In this document: piece after piece, positions 1-8,502 of the stretch
Layout: the number at the start of each line of letters is the position of its first letter
Position numbering within the stretch: the stretch's first letter is position 1
NCBI RefSeq assembly: GCF_018613675.1
Contig: NZ_JAGGPQ010000006.1
Span: 1 to 64,000 of the forward strand
DNA from: Arthrobacter sp. ISL-85
GTDB taxonomy: Bacteria > Actinomycetota > Actinomycetes > Actinomycetales > Micrococcaceae
Direction of reading: 5' to 3'
DNA: 64,000 bases
Made by a program: the position numbers and the translations under genes
The notes under the pieces: generated by a model
Databases searched by the model: none
The model's input: only the letters and a program-made list of their open reading frames with translations
What the model was told of the DNA's origin: nothing

Positions 1-49
1 GGCGCGGGGAAGTAGGCTCGATCAAGGCTCGTAGCTCCTGACTTGATGA

Positions 50-793
50 ATGCGTAGAGAACATCCATCACAGCAGGGCTACGAGCCCTTCAGCTTTCAA
101 GACACGGAACCCGTTTCACCACCAAACACGAAGAGCCCTCACTACGGCCTCTGGCAGCTCCAGCCTGTCGTGCGGCCCCACTACTGGCAAAGCAATGGTC
201 GACGGGCTGTCCGCTGTGTCAGCCACCGCCTTCCCCTGACCCACCAGCCCCGGCACAGGACGCTTGCAGCACTTCCGGATGTCCTGCTTCATGCGCTGCT
301 GTGCCTGCCCGAACTCGAGTCACTGGTCATGGTGGAGTGCGCTTACAACCGAGGGGAAATTGACCGGCCCTTTCTATTGCGCCACCTGAACGGCAACCGG
401 TCCGGCAAGGCCCGGGATGTCATATCCAAGGTTGAACGCGGTGCAGACTCCCTACTGGAAACCCTGGCCCGCGTGCTGTTCAGGGAAGCTGGCATAACCA
501 CCGAGACCCAGGTGTGTATCGACGGCATTGGGCGTGTGGATTTTCTGCTGGAGGGATTCCTCATCGTGGAGATCGATGGGCTCGCTTTCCATCTGGATTC
601 ACGGCAATTCAAAAAGGACCGCCGCAGGGACAACACGGCAGTGCGCCACGGACTGCCCGTACTCAGGTTCTTCTACGATGACGTGGTTTACGCGCCTGAA
701 TCCGTCCTGGCGCAGGTGCGGGAGGTGCTGGCACGCGGTTCGCTGCGCTGGCCGCAGCCGAACCAGCCCAGTTTTCGGCGCGACCGGGCCTGA
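50..793 (+). CDS. DUF559-domain protein (nuclease-fold), possibly 5'-truncated
   Basis: A 247-residue protein whose C-terminal half matches the DUF559 family, which has a restriction-endonuclease-like fold. About residues 160-230 carry the typical series: GRVDFLLEG, then IVEIDG, then a basic DRRRDN stretch, then LRFFYDDV. These correspond to the D...E-x-D pattern of that fold. Actinobacterial relatives usually have an N-terminal winged-helix or AbiEi-like part of about 80-100 residues, which is not recognisable here. An in-frame stop at 32-34 blocks any upstream extension, and the first 40 residues look poorly conserved. The gene may therefore have lost its 5' part, or the true start may lie further in. 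No partner gene is visible, and the function is unknown beyond the fold. Confidence 0.7.
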   Translation: MRREHPSQQGYEPFSFQDTEPVSPPNTKSPHYGLWQLQPVVRPHYWQSNGRRAVRCVSHRLPLTHQPRHRTLAALPDVLLHALLCLPELESLVMVECAYNRGEIDRPFLLRHLNGNRSGKARDVISKVERGADSLLETLARVLFREAGITTETQVCIDGIGRVDFLLEGFLIVEIDGLAFHLDSRQFKKDRRRDNTAVRHGLPVLRFFYDDVVYAPESVLAQVREVLARGSLRWPQPNQPSFRRDRA

Positions 794-858
794 ATCGGTA
801 GAAAACACAGCAGGCAGGGCGCCAAAACTGGGCCAGACTGACCGGTCGAGGTGCGGGC

Positions 859-1851
859 CTAGAAGCTCAGCATCGGGGTGACCTTGACCGTGTCACCCGA
901 TACGTCCAGGCGGGTGGTGAAACTGAAGTCCACCTCGGCGTCCAGCGGGTACCACGCCCCGGTGAAGGCGTTCTGCTGGAGTGCCTCAACCTTGGCTTTG
1001 CCGTCCAGCGGGGACACCACCCATCGGCCGCCGAACGGCTCCACCGAGACCCCCGGGTACTCGGTCACGGACCACCGGATGCTGCCGTCCTGGACCCGGT
1101 TGTTGCTGGCGTAGTAGAACGGGCAGTCCGGCTGCAGCTTCTGTTCCTTGACAGCCTCGGCCGCGCAGCCGTCCAGGAATTCCCTGACCTTGGCGGCAAC
1201 ATCGTTCTTCAGCTTGTCCGTGGCCTGGGTCAGCAGGTTGAGCGGCGCCACCGGGGCGTCCTTGGAGGTGACCGTGGCACGGGTGGCGGGAGCCGAGAAG
1301 TACTGCCCGTCCAACGAAGCCTCATACTGGCCGGGGTAGAACACGGCAAAGGAGTTGCGGCCGTTGGGCATATTCACCGGGACACCGTTGACCTGGGCCT
1401 CGTTGCCGTTGACCACGGTGATATCAACGGTGGGGAGCCGCGACGGGACAAATGCCCAGGTGTTGAAGAACAGCCACTCCGTGCCGGTCTTCTGCAGCAG
1501 GAATTCCGTGTTCAGCCGGCTGCCGTCGATGGTGTACTCCATGGGCACCATGACCTGGTTTCCCGGGCGTTCCTGGGGGTCGCCGATGCTGATGTTGGCG
1601 AGTCGGGAAGCGGATGACTGCAGCCCTGGGCCGTCCAGCATGGCGGCGTTGCTGGGCGGCACCGCGGCCCGCAGGATCCCCAGCGCACGGCCGCCGTCCC
1701 CGCTCTTCAGCGCGTCCAGGTATTCCCTGACCGGCTGCTGCGGGCTGGCCACGGTATTGTTCACAACGTTGATGGCCACGATGGCTCCGGCGATGGCAAG
1801 CATGAGGCCCAGCAGCCATCCGGCCGCGATCCTCACCAACGCTTGACTCAT
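859..1851 (-). CDS. Membrane-anchored protein of unknown function
   Basis: A protein of about 330 residues with one N-terminal membrane segment (about residues 6-30, WLLGLMLAIAGAIVAINVV). A large, mostly beta-type extracytoplasmic part follows. Its beginning, QPVREYLDALKSGDGGRAL, resembles the small NTF2-like module seen in many actinobacterial surface proteins. Two cysteines near residues 232 and 246 could form a disulphide. No enzyme motif was found. The start is uncertain: an ATG at 1851 and a GTG at 1857 are both possible and neither has a clear Shine-Dalgarno sequence. The gene stands alone, with its 3' end about 65 bases from the end of the DUF559 gene that runs towards it. Probably a cell-envelope protein; the role is unknown. 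Confidence 0.75.
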   Translation of the reverse strand: MSQALVRIAAGWLLGLMLAIAGAIVAINVVNNTVASPQQPVREYLDALKSGDGGRALGILRAAVPPSNAAMLDGPGLQSSASRLANISIGDPQERPGNQVMVPMEYTIDGSRLNTEFLLQKTGTEWLFFNTWAFVPSRLPTVDITVVNGNEAQVNGVPVNMPNGRNSFAVFYPGQYEASLDGQYFSAPATRATVTSKDAPVAPLNLLTQATDKLKNDVAAKVREFLDGCAAEAVKEQKLQPDCPFYYASNNRVQDGSIRWSVTEYPGVSVEPFGGRWVVSPLDGKAKVEALQQNAFTGAWYPLDAEVDFSFTTRLDVSGDTVKVTPMLSF

Positions 1852-2006
1852 CTGCACGTTCTACACAGTAACGTCACTGCCGACGCACTCTAAAGTTGGT
1901 GTCCCCCCTAATCCGGTGGACAACACCTACATAACGGCCGACGGCGGGGCGCCAGGGCACCGTCAACAGGTGCCTTGGGCAGTCTCCCGGCACCCCGGTG
2001 GCAGGG

Positions 2007-3776
2007 TCAGCGGCGCCGCCGCCGGGACGACGTTCCGAACACTCCGCGGAGCAGTTCGCGTCCCAACTGCGTGCCCACGGACCGTGCCATGCTCTTCAGG
2101 CCGCCGCCAAGGGCACCCCCGAGAACTCCACCGAGGTCACCCATCATGCCGCCCGGCTGCGGCTGCGGCTCCGGCTCCGGCTGGCGTTCCGGGGACTGGC
2201 GCGTGCGGGGCGCCTTGGTCCGGGGCGTTGACTCGCGTGGTTCGTCGTATTGGGGCTCACTGTATTGAGGTTCAGGGGCCTGTGCGGGCCTGCTGCTTGG
2301 CCGGCCCAGGATCTCCTCCTCGATCCGCCGGGCCTCGGCGTCCACGTCGTACGCGGCAGGGGCTGCAGGGGTACCGGGTGCACCGGCAGCAGGCTCAGGG
2401 ACCGCCGGGCCCGTAGGCGCAGCCGCCTTGCCGGTGAGCTTCTCATAGGCCGACGGGTTGTCCACCGCAGTTCCGTACTTGCCCAGCAGCGCAGAACCCG
2501 CCACGGTGCTGCGGACCAGGGCGTCCTCGCTGGGGCCCATGACGGACTCGGGGGCCCGCAGCCGGGTGAGGGCCACAGGAGTGGGTGCGCCTTTTTCGTT
2601 CATGACGGTAATGACGGCCTCGCCGATACCGGCAGAGGTCATTGTCTCTTCGAGGTCGTAGTCGCTGAGGGGAAAGGTGGACACGGTGGCCTTGAGAGCC
2701 TTGGCGTCCTCGGGGGTGAAAGCGCGCAGTGCATGCTGGACCCGGTTGGCCAGCTGGCCGAGGACGTCCGCGGGCACATCCTTGGGGGTCTGGGTCACGA
2801 AGAAGATGCCTACGCCCTTGGAACGGATCAACCGGACTGTGGTGGTGATGGCGTCCAGGAAGGCCTTGCTGGCCCCGTTGAAGAGCAGGTGGGCTTCGTC
2901 CAGGAAGAACACCAGCTTGGGCTTGTCCAGGTCGCCGGCCTCGGGGAGGTCCTCGAAGAGGTCGGCCAGGAGCCACATCAGAAAGGTGGAGAACAGCATG
3001 GGCTTGGTCTGCAGGGTGGGCAGCTCCAGGCAGGTGACCACGCCGCGCCCGTCGGGGGCGGTGCGCAGCAGCTCTGCGGTGTCGAACTCCGGCTCGCCGA
3101 AGAACTTCTCCAGCCCCTGCGCCTCAAGGTTCACGATTTCCCTGAGGATCACGCCGGCGGTGGCCTTGGACAGTCCACCCAGCTCCTCCAGCTTGTCCTT
3201 GCCCTCGTCGGAGGTGAGGAACTGGATGACGGCGCGGAGGTCCTTGAGGTCAATCAGCTCCAGGCCGTTTTTGTCCGCGAAGTAGAACACCAACTGCAGG
3301 CTGGATTCCTGGGTGTCGTTCAGTTCCATGATGCGAGAGAGCAGGACGGGCCCGAAGGAGGTCACTGTGGCGCGGACCGGGACCCCGTTGCCGTCGCCGC
3401 CCAGCGCCAGGAACTCCACGGGGAACGTCTTGCCCTCCCACGCCTGGCCGATGCTGTCCGTGCGGGCCCTGAGTTTGTCGCTCCCGACGGCGGCAGTGGC
3501 CAGGCCGGAGAGGTCACCTTTGATGTCGGCCAGGAACACGGGCACGCCCGCCGTGGACAGCTGCTCGGCCATCATGTGCAGCGTCACGGTCTTGCCGGTA
3601 CCGGTGGCGCCGGCCACCAGCCCGTGCCGGTTCATCATGGCCAGCGGCAGCCGCACCGGCGCGTCCTTGTGGAGTTCGCCGTCAATAATGGCGGCTCCCA
3701 GTTCGATGGTGGCGCCTTCCAGCGTGTAGCCCTGCTGGATGGTGGCAAGCTTCTCTGCTGTCGTCTTGGTGGCCAT
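2007..3776 (-). CDS. HerA-like ATPase (DUF853 family helicase-like protein)
   Basis: A 589-residue P-loop ATPase of the DUF853/HerA-like group. Walker A is GATGTGKT at about residues 56-63 and Walker B is LVFFLDEAH at about 288-296. Between them lie an ADIKGDLSGL segment and a VTSFGPVLLSR segment typical of the family. VFFVTQTPKDVP-type sensor residues follow Walker B. The last 120 residues are low-complexity, rich in Pro, Glu, Gln and Arg, and end in RRRRR, which may help bind nucleic acid or membrane. HerA proteins act as DNA-translocating hexamers with NurA nucleases, but DUF853 members are often stand-alone and their job is unproven. No NurA homologue is visible nearby. Confidence 0.9.
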   Translation of the reverse strand: MATKTTAEKLATIQQGYTLEGATIELGAAIIDGELHKDAPVRLPLAMMNRHGLVAGATGTGKTVTLHMMAEQLSTAGVPVFLADIKGDLSGLATAAVGSDKLRARTDSIGQAWEGKTFPVEFLALGGDGNGVPVRATVTSFGPVLLSRIMELNDTQESSLQLVFYFADKNGLELIDLKDLRAVIQFLTSDEGKDKLEELGGLSKATAGVILREIVNLEAQGLEKFFGEPEFDTAELLRTAPDGRGVVTCLELPTLQTKPMLFSTFLMWLLADLFEDLPEAGDLDKPKLVFFLDEAHLLFNGASKAFLDAITTTVRLIRSKGVGIFFVTQTPKDVPADVLGQLANRVQHALRAFTPEDAKALKATVSTFPLSDYDLEETMTSAGIGEAVITVMNEKGAPTPVALTRLRAPESVMGPSEDALVRSTVAGSALLGKYGTAVDNPSAYEKLTGKAAAPTGPAVPEPAAGAPGTPAAPAAYDVDAEARRIEEEILGRPSSRPAQAPEPQYSEPQYDEPRESTPRTKAPRTRQSPERQPEPEPQPQPGGMMGDLGGVLGGALGGGLKSMARSVGTQLGRELLRGVFGTSSRRRRR

Positions 3777-3823
3777 GGCGCTAGCTTAGCGGCGGACGGC
3801 GCGTCTGGGCCGGAATAAACGGG

Positions 3824-4378
3824 TCAGTTCTTTTTATACGTAGGCAGGTCCTTGGTGAAGGCCAGGGGCCCGATGGTTTCCGGGTCCGCAGCCAGGTCGA
3901 ACTGCGGCTGGTATCCGGTGTTGAGGTAGAGGTGGGTGGCTTCCGGCTGGCGCGGCCCGGTGGTCAGGTACAGCTTGCTGTAGCCGCGGGCGGCGGCGAG
4001 GGACTCGAGTTCGGCCAGTACCAGCCGGGCCAAACCACGACGGCGGTGGGCCGAGTGGGTCCAGATCCGCTTCAGTTCCGCGGTGGTTTCGTCATACCGG
4101 CGGAACGCACCGCCAGCGATCGACTCGCCGTCCTCCTGGATGACGAGGAGGGCCCCGTCCGGTCCCTCGAATTCCGCGGCGGGGTAGCGGTTCAGCTCGT
4201 CCGCAGCGGCGTTTCGCCCGAACAGGTCCCCGTAGCGCGTGTCATATTCGACGGCGAGTTCGTCCAGGAGCGGCCGGACGCGCGGATCGTGCATGGGCAG
4301 GATGAGGACCGACAGGGCGGCGGGATCCAGGCGCCCGGTGTGGAGAGGGTTTGGACGAAGGTCAGGTTCTGCGGTCAC
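3824..4378 (-). CDS. GNAT family N-acetyltransferase
   Basis: A 184-residue acetyl-CoA-dependent N-acetyltransferase. The acetyl-CoA-binding motif A is RRRGLARLVL at about residues 112-121. It follows the beta-strand ETTAELKRIWTHSAHR, and the motif B region YLNTGY comes near the C-terminus. The start is GTG at 4378, preceded by AAGGA. It lies 20 bases after the FAD/NAD(P)-binding gene on the same strand, so the two are probably co-transcribed. The cluster next to it holds a polar amino-acid importer and LLM monooxygenases. A GNAT is also the first gene of the Bacillus S-alkylcysteine operon (snaA), so N-acetylation of an imported cysteine derivative is a possible role. That substrate is inferred from context only. 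Confidence 0.88.
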   Translation of the reverse strand: MTAEPDLRPNPLHTGRLDPAALSVLILPMHDPRVRPLLDELAVEYDTRYGDLFGRNAAADELNRYPAAEFEGPDGALLVIQEDGESIAGGAFRRYDETTAELKRIWTHSAHRRRGLARLVLAELESLAAARGYSKLYLTTGPRQPEATHLYLNTGYQPQFDLAADPETIGPLAFTKDLPTYKKN

Positions 4379-4398
4379 TTGTCATTCCTTGTCACTGT

Positions 4399-6369
4399 TC
4401 AGTTCTTTCCGACGGTGGCTGGTTCTGGAGTTGCTGTTTCTGAAGTTGCTGTTTCTGAAGTTACCGCGGCGGACTGCCCTGCGGCGATGCCGCGGGCAAC
4501 GCCGAGGATGCTGCGGGCCAGGGCGTCGTTCTCCCGGAACGGCGCGGCATTGGTGTTGGGCCGGGCAAAGGCGCCGGCACCCCAGCCGGATGTTCCCGGC
4601 CCGACGCCGAAGAGGGTGGCCTGTGCGTGTCCTTCGGCGTCCACCAGCCGGTGCCCGGAGGAAACCAGCAGCTTGCCGGTGGAATGGATGCCGCCGGCGG
4701 TCAGCAGCTGCTGCTCGCTGCCCAGCCCGCTCATGTGCAGCGAGGCGAGGACGGGGTTGAGTGTGCGGGCCACGGACGTTGACGGCAGCCGCGCCTCGAT
4801 CAGGGCGTCAGCCGTGACGAAGACGCCTGACTGCCGGGACGTGGCACGGAACGTTCCGGTGGCCTCATCGGCGGTGACCTCCAGGCCGGGGCCCAGGAAC
4901 TGCAGCAGGCCGGCCCGCTGCAGCGCCAGCATCTGGCGGAGCCGGTGCGGCGGCGGACCGGAGTCCACGAAGCTGAAGAAGCCGTGCCACCAGCCGTGGA
5001 TCACCTGCTGGGACCGGGCGTTCAGCCGCTCCGGCGGAACCACGCGGCCCACCTCCATGTATACGTGCAGGAGGGCCAGGAACAGGGCCAGGGTTTCCGG
5101 ATGGTCAGGGCTGTCCCGCAACGAGAGGTCATGTTCGATGTAGCCGGCCACCGCATCCTGCAGCTCCTGATGGTCCGCGAACCGGACGCCCTCGAAAGGC
5201 CGGTCCAGCCGTTCCAGGTCCAGGTGCAGGCTGGAATCGGGAACCGCGGCCGCAACGAGGGATGCGCGTTCGCCGCTGTTCCAGTCCAGCCCGGAATAGC
5301 GGGCAGCAAACTCGTCCCAACCCATTGCCGCGCGCTCCGGGCTGCCGGTCAGGAGTTCGCGGTAGTAGTAATACCCCGCTTCCTTCGCGATGAGCGGCCA
5401 GAGGTGCTGCCGGAAGTCCAGCTCACCGTGCTGCTGCAGCAGGGCCTCCACCGCGCCGGCCGTAAAGAAAAGCAAAGGTCCGGGAGCCTGCCCACGCAGC
5501 GCGGCGGAGATCTTGGAGTGGTACGGCACCCCGCGGCGCGACCCGGCCCACAGCCGTGGTTCCCGTCCGGACGGAAGGTAGCGCAGCCCGCCGTCGTCCG
5601 TCTCCTGGAACCGGCCGCCGCGCCCCTCCATGAGGAGGACCAGCAGGTCCACAAACGCCAGGCCCATCCCGGCGACGATCACGTCCTGCCCGGGGGCAAT
5701 GGGGGAGTAGTCGACGTCGGTGGTGTAGCTGGGTGCCGCGTGGTAGCCGCGGTGCCGGGCGGCGAAGTCCGCGAAGCCGGCGGAGACGGCGTCCGGGCGG
5801 GAGTCGGTGTGACCCAGGGCGGTGACGACGATGTCCGCGTGCAGCGTGCGGCCGTTGGCCAGCGCAACCGCATGCCCACCGTCCGCCAACGGTTCAATGC
5901 CGATGGCTGTTGTCCGGTGGACCGTCACACTGCGGCCCAGCGACCGGGCGGCGCGGCGGAAGAACCATTCGAGGTACTGGCTCTGCAGCCGGCGGGTGGG
6001 AAAGGTGGTGCCCGTCAGGTTCCGCAGCTGCGTCCACAGCGGCTGCGGAAAGTCCGGAACATCCATGATCGAGCCGTCCAGCACGCCGGCGGCCCACTCA
6101 GTCAGGCCCGGACCCGGCGCGGCCGGGCCCTCGCAGTCCACCGACGCGTCCGTGAACATGGTGATGTCCGCTGCCATCGAGTTCAGGAGGAGGCCGGGGT
6201 CCTGGTCATACCGCCAGATGCGGCCGGACCCCGGGACGTGCGGCTCCACCACGTGGATCTGCAGCGGGCTGGCGAAGAGCTCGGGCCGGTTGGCGGAGAT
6301 CCGTTCCAGCACACCCGCCGTGCGCGGTCCGCCGCCGACGAAGACGATGGCCGGGACATTCGCTGGCAT
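4399..6369 (-). CDS. FAD/NAD(P)-binding protein (FAD-NAD(P)-binding domain family)
   Basis: A 656-residue flavoprotein. The N-terminal dinucleotide-binding motif is IVFVGGGPRTAGVLERI. It is followed by the family signature GRIWRYDQDPGLLLNSMAAD and by a second nucleotide-binding segment near VIVAGMGLAFVDLLVLL. The last part, SGLGSEQQLLTAGGIHSTGK, is a typical FAD-family C-terminal loop. The ATG at 6369 is preferred because AGGAG lies 5 bases upstream; an upstream ATG at 6408 lacks this. The C-terminus carries a 5-residue repeat (SETAT, SETAT, PEPAT) from a 15-bp tandem duplication. The gene is divergent from the ABC transporter operon. It could supply reduced flavin or oxidise an intermediate for the LLM monooxygenases, but this is inference. 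Confidence 0.85.
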   Translation of the reverse strand: MPANVPAIVFVGGGPRTAGVLERISANRPELFASPLQIHVVEPHVPGSGRIWRYDQDPGLLLNSMAADITMFTDASVDCEGPAAPGPGLTEWAAGVLDGSIMDVPDFPQPLWTQLRNLTGTTFPTRRLQSQYLEWFFRRAARSLGRSVTVHRTTAIGIEPLADGGHAVALANGRTLHADIVVTALGHTDSRPDAVSAGFADFAARHRGYHAAPSYTTDVDYSPIAPGQDVIVAGMGLAFVDLLVLLMEGRGGRFQETDDGGLRYLPSGREPRLWAGSRRGVPYHSKISAALRGQAPGPLLFFTAGAVEALLQQHGELDFRQHLWPLIAKEAGYYYYRELLTGSPERAAMGWDEFAARYSGLDWNSGERASLVAAAVPDSSLHLDLERLDRPFEGVRFADHQELQDAVAGYIEHDLSLRDSPDHPETLALFLALLHVYMEVGRVVPPERLNARSQQVIHGWWHGFFSFVDSGPPPHRLRQMLALQRAGLLQFLGPGLEVTADEATGTFRATSRQSGVFVTADALIEARLPSTSVARTLNPVLASLHMSGLGSEQQLLTAGGIHSTGKLLVSSGHRLVDAEGHAQATLFGVGPGTSGWGAGAFARPNTNAAPFRENDALARSILGVARGIAAGQSAAVTSETATSETATPEPATVGKN

Positions 6370-6411
6370 GGGTACTCCTGACGGCAGGACGGGGGATTGA
6401 GTGCCCATGCT

Positions 6412-6651
6412 AGGCAGGCGTGACGACGGCGGTCGACCGCTTGGTCACAGCCGTTAACTCCGCGTCACGGCGCGTTACGGGACGCAAAAAACCGACTCAT
6501 GACGCCGCGCGAAGCCCCGCGAACTATTGCAACCTGCCGCCTTGCTGGGCCGTTCCGGCCGGTCCTAGATTTGCAGGCAGCAAGGGGCCAAACGGTTGCC
6601 CCAGGGGCAACGGCCCGCACCGGAGACCAGGTACAAGAAGCGAGGCGGCAC
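6412..6651 (+). promoter_or_regulatory. Structured leader between divergent FAD protein and ABC permease
   Basis: About 280 bases separate the two divergent starts. The part before the permease holds several inverted repeats. GGTCGACC lies near 6431. CCTTGCTG at about 6540 can pair with CAGCAAGG at about 6577. GTTGCC/GGCAAC at 6595-6611 forms a tight hairpin about 40 bases before the start codon. Short words such as TCATGA, AAGCCCCG and GCAACCTG recall actinobacterial S-adenosylmethionine riboswitches, but I could not fold the sequence into a known consensus. It may be a riboswitch, an attenuator or simply operator DNA. Confidence 0.35.
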
Positions 6652-7683
6652 ATGAGTTCAGCAGCAACAAAGGTGGCGCAGTCACAAGAGCCGCAGCCGG
6701 CACCGGCGGCGGAAGCGCTACCGGAACCGGTGGACGTGCCACCGGCTGGCGCACCGCCCCGGCAGGCCCCGGACTATTCGTCCTACCGCGTGGTGGCAGC
6801 CAGGCATCCGTGGCGCTGGGTGGGGACGGCCGTCGTCGCGATCGGTGTCCTTGCCGTGGCCTGGTCCCTGGCCACCAACCCGCGCTGGGAGTGGGGCGTA
6901 GTGACCCAGTGGTTCACCGCCCAGTCCGTGGTCCACGGGCTGGTGGAAACCCTGAAGCTGACGGCCATCTCCGGCATCCTGGGGTTCGTGCTGGGCTTCA
7001 TTCTGGCGCTGATGCGGCTGTCCGCGTCGCCGCTGCTGGTCTCGGTGTCCTGGACGTTCTCCTGGATCTTCCGGTCCACGCCGCTGCTGGTGCAGATGCT
7101 CCTTTGGTACAACCTGGGCTACCTGTACGAAAAGATCAGCCTGGGGATCCCCTTCACCGATGTCCGGTTCTTCGAGGTGCAGACCACCACACTGATCAGC
7201 CAGTTTGCGGCAGCAGTGCTGGGGCTGACCCTGAACCAGGCCGCGTACTCGGCGGAGATCATTCGCGGCGGCATCCTCTCCGTGGACCAGGGCCAGCTTG
7301 AGGCTGCAGCTGCCCTGGGCATCCCGGCCTGGCGCCGTTCCACCCGGATCGTCCTGCCGCAGGCCATGCGCGCCATCCTGCCGACGGCGTTCAACGAGAT
7401 CATCGGCCTGGTCAAGGGCACCTCGATCGTCTATGTCCTGGCTTATTCGGAGCTGTTCTACACCGTGCAGGTCATCTACAACCGCACCCAGCAGGTCCTG
7501 CCGCTGCTGCTGGTGGCCACACTGTGGTACATCGTGATCACGTCCGTGCTGAGCGTCTTCCAGTACTACATCGAACGGCACTACTCCAAGGGCGCGGTGC
7601 GGAACCTGCCACTGACGCCCCTGCAGAAGGCGCGCAAATTCTTCGCCACCCACGCGGCTGTCCCCACCCGAAGGAACATCTGA
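6652..7683 (+). CDS. Polar amino-acid ABC transporter permease
   Basis: A 343-residue membrane protein of the HisM/GlnP type. A long Pro/Ala-rich cytoplasmic N-terminus (about residues 1-45) precedes the membrane segments. The EAA loop that contacts the ATPase is [22 protein letters not shown] at about 210-231. The MSSAATK start at 6652 is chosen because GAGG lies 6 bases upstream. Reading-frame continuation upstream of this has non-coding character. It is the only permease in the operon, so it probably works as a homodimer. The TGA stop overlaps the ATG of the ATPase gene (TGATG), indicating translational coupling. Confidence 0.93.
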   Translation: MSSAATKVAQSQEPQPAPAAEALPEPVDVPPAGAPPRQAPDYSSYRVVAARHPWRWVGTAVVAIGVLAVAWSLATNPRWEWGVVTQWFTAQSVVHGLVETLKLTAISGILGFVLGFILALMRLSASPLLVSVSWTFSWIFRSTPLLVQMLLWYNLGYLYEKISLGIPFTDVRFFEVQTTTLISQFAAAVLGLTLNQAAYSAEIIRGGILSVDQGQLEAAAALGIPAWRRSTRIVLPQAMRAILPTAFNEIIGLVKGTSIVYVLAYSELFYTVQVIYNRTQQVLPLLLVATLWYIVITSVLSVFQYYIERHYSKGAVRNLPLTPLQKARKFFATHAAVPTRRNI

Positions 7684-8492
7684 TGACCCACACGCTTACC
7701 GCCCCAACCGCCACCCGCGGCCTGGTGGAGATCACCGGCGTCCGCAAGTCCTTCGGCGCCACGGAAGTGCTCAAGGGCGTCAGCCTCACCGTGGAACCCG
7801 GGGGAGTGGCAGTGATTGTTGGGCCGTCCGGCTCCGGAAAGTCCACGCTGCTGCGCACCATCAACCACCTGGAAAAGGTGGACGGCGGCCACATCACCAT
7901 TGACGGCCAGCTGGTGGGCTACGAAATCCGCGGCGACCGGCTGCACGAGCTGCGCGAAAAGGACATCCTGAAGCAGCGCACGGAAATCGGGATGGTGTTC
8001 CAGAACTTCAACCTGTTCCCGCACCTCACCGCGCTGGAGAACGTTTCCGAAGCTCCCGTCGTCGCGCAGGGGCGATCCAAGGAGGAAGCGCGCCGCCGCG
8101 GCCTGGAACTGCTGGACCGCGTGGGCCTGAAGGACCGCGCCGGCGCCTACCCCCGGCAGCTCTCCGGCGGCCAGCAGCAGCGCATCGCCATTGCCCGCGC
8201 CCTGGCCCTGGACCCCAAGATCCTGCTGTTCGACGAGCCCACGTCCGCCCTTGACCCGGAACTGGTCAACGAGGTGCTGGACGTCATCCGCGGACTGGCC
8301 AAGTCCGGGACCACGCTGATCATCGTCACCCACGAGATGGGCTTCGCCCGCGACGTGGCGGACACCGTGGTGTTCATGGACCAGGGCCAGATCGTGGAAC
8401 AGGGCACCCCGCAGGACATCTTCAGCAACCCCCAGGAACCGCGCACCCGGAGCTTCTTCTCCAAGGTGCTCGAACCGGCCTTCAACATCTAA
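7683..8492 (+). CDS. Amino-acid ABC transporter ATP-binding protein
   Basis: A 269-residue ABC ATPase of the GlnQ/HisP group. Walker A is GPSGSGKST at about residues 41-49, the Q-loop is [10 protein letters not shown], the signature is LSGGQQQR, Walker B is [12 protein letters not shown] and the switch histidine is in [10 protein letters not shown]. The start ATG at 7683 overlaps the permease stop. The C-terminal motif ending in FSKVLEP is typical of polar amino-acid importers. It energises uptake of the ligand bound by the downstream lipoprotein. The substrate cannot be read from the ATPase. Confidence 0.96.
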   Translation: MTHTLTAPTATRGLVEITGVRKSFGATEVLKGVSLTVEPGGVAVIVGPSGSGKSTLLRTINHLEKVDGGHITIDGQLVGYEIRGDRLHELREKDILKQRTEIGMVFQNFNLFPHLTALENVSEAPVVAQGRSKEEARRRGLELLDRVGLKDRAGAYPRQLSGGQQQRIAIARALALDPKILLFDEPTSALDPELVNEVLDVIRGLAKSGTTLIIVTHEMGFARDVADTVVFMDQGQIVEQGTPQDIFSNPQEPRTRSFFSKVLEPAFNI

Positions 8493-8502
8493 AGGACTTC
8501 CC

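Noticed and set aside
26..87. GGCTCGTAGC (26-35) facing GCTACGAGCC (78-87) around the DUF559 start.
   Set aside because: Short stem with a 42-base loop; nothing links it to control or recombination.
2250..3818. A 522-residue open frame opposite the HerA-like gene.
   Set aside because: It is a mirror of a clear P-loop ATPase, has no family features and arises from GC-rich codon symmetry.
4945..6381. A 478-residue open frame opposite the FAD/NAD(P)-binding gene.
   Set aside because: The minus-strand gene has good motifs and a ribosome site; the antisense protein is low-complexity.
6480..6600. A SAM-IV riboswitch call for the importer leader.
   Set aside because: Only isolated words match; the P1 and pseudoknot pairings of the known class could not be drawn. 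Kept as an unassigned structured leader.
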